A DNA stretch of 64,000 nucleotides from Flavimaribacter sp039888615 (GTDB taxonomy: Bacteria > Pseudomonadota > Alphaproteobacteria > Rhizobiales > Rhizobiaceae). Positions 59,278 through 64,000 of the stretch are shown here, piece by piece. Positions within the stretch are counted from its first letter, which is position 1. Each line of letters begins with the position of its first letter. Made by a program: the position numbers and the translations under genes. The notes beneath the pieces are model-generated. The model saw only the letters and a program-made list of their open reading frames with translations, did no database searches and was not told the DNA's origin. The stretch is taken from the NCBI GenBank assembly GCA_039888615.1, contig JBDQQS010000011.1, one strand, 5' to 3'.

Positions 59278-59475
59278 ATGGCGCAACTGATGATGCTTGC
59301 CGCAGTCGGCATCGTCGCCTGGTGGGGCTACAAGAAATTCCTGGCAGAGGCCAAGCGCGTTTCGGCTTCCGTGCGGCGCGCCGAAAAGGAAGCGACGACC
59401 GGCGCACAGGGCACGCTCGTGAAGGATCCCAAAACCGGCGAATACCGTTTGGAAGAGAAATCCGACGATATGTGA
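59278..59475 (+). CDS. Small conserved membrane protein
   Basis: A 65-residue protein with one N-terminal membrane segment (LMMLAAVGIVAWWGYKKF) and a charged tail. It lies between the SppA-like gene and glyQ, a position where similar small proteins are usual in Hyphomicrobiales. The start follows GGAGGAGG. Function unknown. Confidence 0.72.
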   Translation: MAQLMMLAAVGIVAWWGYKKFLAEAKRVSASVRRAEKEATTGAQGTLVKDPKTGEYRLEEKSDDM

Positions 59476-59571
59476 CGGGCCGTTGCGGCGCGAAGGCCTT
59501 GACCGGGCGCGGCTTAAGTGGCACCTGTCCGGCGCATTCCAGACGAGACCAGATCAATCCGGACCCTATCC

Positions 59572-60522
59572 ATGACCGTGCACGCTGGCGACCTGCCGCC
59601 GCATATGCAGCCGACCCGTTCCTTTCAGGGACTGATACTTGCGCTTCACAACTACTGGGCGGACTATGGTTGCGTGGTCCTTCAACCCTATGACATGGAA
59701 GTCGGCGCCGGCACTTTTCATCCTGCGACGACATTGCGTTCGCTCGGACACAAGCCCTGGAACGCCGCCTATGTTCAGCCTTCACGCCGACCGACCGATG
59801 GGCGTTACGGTGAAAACCCAAATCGCCTTCAGCACTATTATCAGTATCAGGTGCTGCTGAAACCTTCGCCGCCGGATCTGCAGGACCTGTATCTCGGTTC
59901 GCTGAAGGCCATCGGCATTGATCCTCTGCTGCACGACATACGCTTTGTCGAAGACGATTGGGAGAGTCCGACGCTCGGCGCCTGGGGCCTCGGCTGGGAA
60001 TGCTGGTGCGACGGCATGGAGGTTTCGCAGTTCACCTATTTTCAGCAGGTCTGCGGCATCGAATGTTCGCCGGTCGCCGGAGAACTGACCTATGGGCTGG
60101 AGCGTCTCGCGATGTATGTGCAGGGCGTGGACAATGTCTACGATCTGAATTTCAACGGCCGCGAGAATGGCAAAGTCACCTATGGCGACGTGTTTCTGCA
60201 GGCGGAGCAGGAATATTCGCGGCACAATTTCGAGTTCGCCGATACGTCGGTGCTGCTCAGGCATTTCGATGACGCAGAAGCCGAATGCCGGGCGCTTCTC
60301 GCGCTGGGCGCGGCGGACGATGAAAATTCCGTACACAAATGCGTGCTGCCGGCCTATGACCAGTGCATCAAGGCTTCGCACGTCTTCAACCTTCTCGACG
60401 CCCGCGGCGTGATCTCGGTGACCGAACGGCAGAGCTACATTCTGCGGGTTCGCAACCTTTCGAAAATGTGCGGCGAGGCCTACCTCCTGACCGATGCAGG
60501 CGGCTTCGACAACCGCCTCTGA
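59572..60522 (+). CDS. glyQ: Glycyl-tRNA synthetase alpha subunit
   Basis: A 316-residue alpha subunit of the bacterial heterotetrameric glycyl-tRNA synthetase. Family sequence begins at MQPTRSFQGLILALHNYWAD, and the block WNAAYVQPSRRPTDGRYGEN follows. The ATG at 59572 is preferred; a GTG at 59518 would add 18 residues, and an ATG at the MQPTRSF position would remove 11. It forms an operon with glyS 19 bp downstream. The active site for glycine and ATP lies in this subunit. Confidence 0.95.
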   Translation: MTVHAGDLPPHMQPTRSFQGLILALHNYWADYGCVVLQPYDMEVGAGTFHPATTLRSLGHKPWNAAYVQPSRRPTDGRYGENPNRLQHYYQYQVLLKPSPPDLQDLYLGSLKAIGIDPLLHDIRFVEDDWESPTLGAWGLGWECWCDGMEVSQFTYFQQVCGIECSPVAGELTYGLERLAMYVQGVDNVYDLNFNGRENGKVTYGDVFLQAEQEYSRHNFEFADTSVLLRHFDDAEAECRALLALGAADDENSVHKCVLPAYDQCIKASHVFNLLDARGVISVTERQSYILRVRNLSKMCGEAYLLTDAGGFDNRL

Positions 60523-60541
60523 GTTTACCGGAAGTCCTTCG

Positions 60542-62680
60542 ATGCCTGACCTGTTGCTGGAACTGCGTTCCGAAGAAATCCCCGCCCGCATGCAGAAGAA
60601 AGCCGCGGGCGACCTGAGAAAATTGGTGACGGATGCGCTGGTCGAAGCCGGCCTGACCTATGAGGGCGCGCGCGAATACTGGACGCCGCGTCGGCTGACG
60701 CTGGACGTGCGCGGTCTGACAGCGCGCTCAGCCGATGTGAGCGAAGAACGCAAGGGACCGCGCACCGACGCGCCTGAAAAGGCGATCGCTGGCTTTCTGA
60801 GAGGCGCTGGACTTGCCTCCGTCGAGGAAGTGACTGTCCGCTCCGACCCCAAGAAGGGTGATTTCTACGTCGCTGTCATCGAAAAATCGGGCAGGGCGGC
60901 CGAAGAGATCATCGCTGAGGCGATGCCGGGCATCATCCGCAATTTTCCCTGGCCGAAGTCAATGCGCTGGGGCGAGGCGTCCGCGAAACCCGGAGCATTG
61001 CGCTGGGTCCGGCCGCTGCAGTCCATCCTGTGCACCTTCGGACCCGAGACCGAAGAGCCGGAAGTCATCGCGTTCGAGGTCGACGGGATAGTCGCTGGCA
61101 ATGTCACCTACGGCCACCGGTTTCACGCGCCCGAGCCGATCAGCGTTCGCCGCTTCGGCGATTATGTCGAGAAGCTCGAAAAGGCGAAGGTCGTGCTCGA
61201 CGCCGAACGGCGCAAGGAGATCATCCGCACAGACGCCCGCAATCTTGCTTTCGCGCAAGGGCTGGAACTGGTTGATGACGAGGGATTGCTCGACGAGGTG
61301 TCCGGTCTTGTCGAATGGCCAGTGGTGCTTTTGGGCGAATTCGAGGAGGCCTACCTAGCGATTCCCGCTGAAGTGATCCGCCTGACCATAAAGGAAAATC
61401 AGAAGTGCTTCGTGTTGCGGCCGCAGGGCGATGCGGATGCCCTTGCAAACCGGTTCATCCTCACGGCGAATATCGAGGCAAGCGACGGCGGCGCGGTCAT
61501 CGCACACGGCAACGGCAAAGTGGTGCGGGCGCGCCTCTCAGACGCGCTGCATTTCTGGAAGACCGACCAGGCCAATCTTCCCGACCTCGAGACCCTGCGC
61601 AGTTCTCAGCAAAGGCTTGATCTCGATCTCGAAAAGCCGCTGGATCAGCGCATGGCGAAACTCGATGCGCTGAAGGTGACATTCCATGCGAAGCTTGGAA
61701 CGCAAGGAGAGCGCGTCGAACGGATACGGCAGATGGCTGGTGAATTGCTGTCGCTCCTGGGCTCCGCACAGATGGATTTCAACGCAATTGCCGGTCAGGT
61801 CGATCGGGCAGCGCTGCTCGCCAAGGCGGATCTTACCACCGAGGTTGTTGGAGAGTTTCCCGAATTGCAGGGCCTGATAGGGCGCAAATACGCGCTTCTG
61901 CAAGGCGAAGATGATGCTGTCGCAGCCGCGGTCGAAGAGCATTACAAGCCGCAGGGCCCGTCGGACGATGCGCCGACGGCGCCGGTTTCCATCGTCGTGG
62001 CGCTGGCCGACAAGCTGGACATGCTTGTCTCGTTCTGGTCGATCGACGAAAAGCCGACAGGATCGAAGGACCCGTATGCGCTGCGCCGCGCGGCCCTTGG
62101 CGTTATCCGGCTGACGCTCGAGAACGACCTGCGCCTGCCGCTGACCAAGGCCGGGGTCGATGCGGACCTGCTGGCCTTCTTCCATGACCGGTTGAAGGTC
62201 TATCTGCGCGACAAGGGCGCGCGCCACGATCTGATAGACGCCGTTATCTCGCCCGAGGCCGATGATCTCCTGATGATCGTCAAGCGGGTCGAGGCGCTGG
62301 GCGTACTGCTTGACACCGAAGACGGCGCGAACCTGCTGACGGGCGCAAGGCGCGCGGCCAATATCCTGGCGGCCGAAGAGAAAAAGAAAACGCGGATCGC
62401 CAATACGGTCGACGCCGCGTTGTTGAGCGACGAGGCGGAGAAAATCCTGCTGGACGCGATCGTTCTTGCCGAAAAGGATGCTGCGGATGCTGTCGCAAAA
62501 GAGGATTTCACGGCAGCGATGACTGCGCTCGGCGGTTTGCGCGCGCCTGTTGATCGCTTCTTCGACGACGTGCTTGTCAATGCGGAAGACGAAGCTGTGC
62601 GGGCGAACCGCCTTGCCTTGCTGGATCGTATCCGAACGTCAACGCAAACGGTCGCGGATTTTTCCCGCATCAGCGGGTGA
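60542..62680 (+). CDS. glyS: Glycyl-tRNA synthetase beta subunit
   Basis: A 712-residue beta subunit that supports tRNA binding. The family start PDLLLELRSEEIPARMQKKA is present, followed by NFPWPKSMRW, the WPVVLLGEFEEAYLAIP region, and the DPYALRRAALGVIR segment near the C-terminus. The ATG at 60542 is chosen for this N-terminus. It is longer than some homologues but within the normal range. It is followed by the RNase T2 gene after 5 bp. Confidence 0.95.
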   Translation: MPDLLLELRSEEIPARMQKKAAGDLRKLVTDALVEAGLTYEGAREYWTPRRLTLDVRGLTARSADVSEERKGPRTDAPEKAIAGFLRGAGLASVEEVTVRSDPKKGDFYVAVIEKSGRAAEEIIAEAMPGIIRNFPWPKSMRWGEASAKPGALRWVRPLQSILCTFGPETEEPEVIAFEVDGIVAGNVTYGHRFHAPEPISVRRFGDYVEKLEKAKVVLDAERRKEIIRTDARNLAFAQGLELVDDEGLLDEVSGLVEWPVVLLGEFEEAYLAIPAEVIRLTIKENQKCFVLRPQGDADALANRFILTANIEASDGGAVIAHGNGKVVRARLSDALHFWKTDQANLPDLETLRSSQQRLDLDLEKPLDQRMAKLDALKVTFHAKLGTQGERVERIRQMAGELLSLLGSAQMDFNAIAGQVDRAALLAKADLTTEVVGEFPELQGLIGRKYALLQGEDDAVAAAVEEHYKPQGPSDDAPTAPVSIVVALADKLDMLVSFWSIDEKPTGSKDPYALRRAALGVIRLTLENDLRLPLTKAGVDADLLAFFHDRLKVYLRDKGARHDLIDAVISPEADDLLMIVKRVEALGVLLDTEDGANLLTGARRAANILAAEEKKKTRIANTVDAALLSDEAEKILLDAIVLAEKDAADAVAKEDFTAAMTALGGLRAPVDRFFDDVLVNAEDEAVRANRLALLDRIRTSTQTVADFSRISG

Positions 62681-62685
62681 CAGCG

Positions 62686-63690
62686 ATGCGCAGGTTGATG
62701 GTCGTATCAGTCTGCCTGATTTTCGCGTGTTTGCCGGCGCAGGCGTTCGAAAAACGCGAAGGCAATTTCGTCGCCAGTAAAGCGTGTGAAGCCTGGCAAT
62801 CGAAGAACAAGCGCACCAATCCCGGAAACGTCATGACGGAGCCGGGCCGGACCTACGAGATGAAGGGCGTCAACGCGCCCGGCGGGGATTACGTCCAGAT
62901 CGTGCTGCCGGATGCGCCAGGCGCTACGGATCGCTGGGTTCGCGCCGATTGCGGAACCTTTGTCGACAAGGGAATACCGCAAAAGGCTGCGTCTCGCGAC
63001 GCGCCGTCAGAACATGGCGAAGCAGGTGGCGAATTCGTTCTGGCGCTGAACTGGCAACCCTCCTACTGTCAGGTACAGCCAGGTAAGTCGGAATGCAAAA
63101 AGCTCAATAGGGGCCTCCTGCCCGAGACTCAAACGCAGTTGTCGATCCACGGCCTGTGGCCGCAACCGATCCATGAGGAATATTGCGGCGTCCCGCGAAG
63201 ACTTGTCGAACACGACAGGGCCGGACGCTGGTGGCTGCTACCCGAACTCGACCTTGATGATGAAACGCGCAAGGCCCTGGAATTCACGATGCCTGGCACG
63301 GCGAGTTACCTCGATCGGCACGAATGGTACAAGCACGGCACGTGTCATCCGGGCGAGGAAGACGCCAACGGATACTACAGAGACACGCTTCGGCTGCATG
63401 CAGCGATCAACGATACGCCGATCAGCGGGTTTCTGGCGGACAATATCGGCCGGCCTGTGTCGACCGCTGATATCAGGGATTTGTTCGACGAAGCTTTCGG
63501 AGAAGGGGCGGGCGCACGGGTGCGGTTTCGGTGCACGGACTACAATGGCCGCATTCTGCTGAATGAGGTGCTGATCAATCTTCGGGGCGTGCTGGATGAC
63601 AGCGTGCCAGTGCAGAATTTGCTTCTGGCAGCAGATCCGGTGGCGATCGGCTGCAGGGAGGGCGTTATTGATCCTGCGGGACTACAGTAG
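62686..63690 (+). CDS. Secreted ribonuclease T2 family protein
   Basis: A 334-residue periplasmic RNase. The signal peptide (MRRLMVVSVCLIFACLPAQA, cleavage near residue 20) is clear. Both conserved catalytic segments are present: LSIHGLWP with His155 and HEWYKHGTC with His212 and His217. The N-terminal 110 residues are an extra domain. RNase T2 enzymes cut single-stranded RNA to nucleoside 2',3'-cyclic phosphates, probably for nucleotide scavenging. The ATG at 62686 was preferred over a GTG at 62677. Its 3' end overlaps by 26 bp the convergent gene at the window edge. Confidence 0.86.
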   Translation: MRRLMVVSVCLIFACLPAQAFEKREGNFVASKACEAWQSKNKRTNPGNVMTEPGRTYEMKGVNAPGGDYVQIVLPDAPGATDRWVRADCGTFVDKGIPQKAASRDAPSEHGEAGGEFVLALNWQPSYCQVQPGKSECKKLNRGLLPETQTQLSIHGLWPQPIHEEYCGVPRRLVEHDRAGRWWLLPELDLDDETRKALEFTMPGTASYLDRHEWYKHGTCHPGEEDANGYYRDTLRLHAAINDTPISGFLADNIGRPVSTADIRDLFDEAFGEGAGARVRFRCTDYNGRILLNEVLINLRGVLDDSVPVQNLLLAADPVAIGCREGVIDPAGLQ

Positions 63691-64000
63691 CTCCGGGGCG
63701 CAGTTCCAGAATTTCGGGGCCGGAATTGGACGGGCCGTCGACATTGTCGTGCTCGGCGTTTTCCATGTTGACGGAGGAAGTTCGGGAGCCTTCATCGACA
63801 GTCTCGCCTGACGAGGGGCCGACTTCCTCGACGCCGAAATCTCCGCCGCCGCTGAATGTCACGGCGGATCCTTCATTTTCCTGCGTTTTCTGGACGACGA
63901 CCGGCGGTTCGGCGTCATCGAGGTCGCGGAATGTGCGCACGGGGCTTCCGCCCATCATGTTATCGACCTGGACAGCCTTCCGGTCGCCGTCGACGCTCGT
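63665..64000 (-). CDS. Unidentified acidic protein, C-terminal part
   Basis: A reading frame of at least 111 codons that runs off the right edge of the window, so the N-terminus is missing. The visible part is rich in Glu, Asp, Ser and Gly and looks disordered, with segments such as FSGGGDFGVEEVG. No family was recognised. It ends with TAA at 63665 inside the 3' end of the RNase T2 gene. It could be an exported or regulatory protein; its identity needs the sequence beyond 64000. Confidence 0.45.
   Translation of the reverse strand, partial: TSVDGDRKAVQVDNMMGGSPVRTFRDLDDAEPPVVVQKTQENEGSAVTFSGGGDFGVEEVGPSSGETVDEGSRTSSVNMENAEHDNVDGPSNSGPEILELRPGATVVPQDQ

Noticed and set aside
59518..59571. GTG start for glyQ at 59518
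   Set aside because: It adds 18 residues of unusual composition; the ATG at 59572 gives a normal alpha-subunit length.
1..64000. CRISPR arrays, tRNA or rRNA genes, prophage or intact insertion sequences
   Set aside because: No spaced identical repeats, cloverleaf-like sequences, rRNA-like stretches, transposase or integrase genes were seen.

Overview
The window reads as chromosome of a GC-rich alphaproteobacterium, most likely Hyphomicrobiales (Rhizobiales). The evidence is the split F0 ATP synthase operon (atpI-atpB-atpE-b'-b), a BacA/SbmA peptide transporter, a DksA/TraR-type zinc-finger protein, NnrU, and the housekeeping order der, F0 genes, rnhB, ispE, polyprenyl synthase, SppA-like peptidase, glyQ-glyS. 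No rRNA, tRNA, CRISPR array or intact insertion sequence was recognised.

Bases 1-24,000 are an accessory region built around uptake and breakdown of aromatic compounds and organic acids. It holds: (1) a minus-strand operon of two intradiol dioxygenases flanking maleylacetate reductase, with a divergent LysR gene; (2) a MarR-controlled operon in which four catabolic genes (a racemase-fold protein, a quinone-reductase-like dehydrogenase, an acyl-CoA synthetase and a glyoxalase-fold protein) sit between the binding-protein gene and the two membrane genes of a TRAP transporter; (3) a LysR gene and a YraQ/ArsP-type permease; (4) pobA with a divergent AraC regulator; (5) a LysR gene divergent from an mhqO/mhqD-like pair; (6) a protocatechuate 4,5-dioxygenase-like ligBA pair behind an IclR regulator, divergent from a citryl-CoA-lyase-like gene, a type III CoA transferase and a YciI-like gene. 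The usual lower pathway of 4,5-cleavage (ligC, ligI, ligJ, ligK) is absent, so the CoA transferase and lyase beside ligBA are the most interesting candidates for an unusual route.

Bases 24,000-32,550 are transitional. They carry a truncated TRAP permease remnant, small oxidoreductase, thioesterase and DUF3237 genes, three regulators with palindromic operators, a decayed DUF899 gene, an MFS transporter, bacA, a polysaccharide deacetylase, a DksA-like gene and nnrU. A 220-bp run of three large inverted repeats closes the section.

Bases 32,558-47,901 are conserved housekeeping sequence: a YfgM-like TPR protein, der, a SleB-type hydrolase, the F0 operon with a good promoter and terminator, rnhB, a PA0069-type radical SAM protein, an enoyl-CoA hydratase, moaB, ispE, a TPR/LysM protein, polyprenyl synthase, a DUF2007 protein and a tRNA1(Val)-type methyltransferase. 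Bases 48,166-58,276 look like an accessory insert: a nucleobase permease, a mandelate-racemase-type enzyme with a divergent MocR regulator, a polyamine-type ABC transporter and a GMC oxidoreductase. Housekeeping genes resume with the S49 peptidase, glyQ, glyS and a secreted RNase T2, and the window ends inside an unidentified acidic protein gene.
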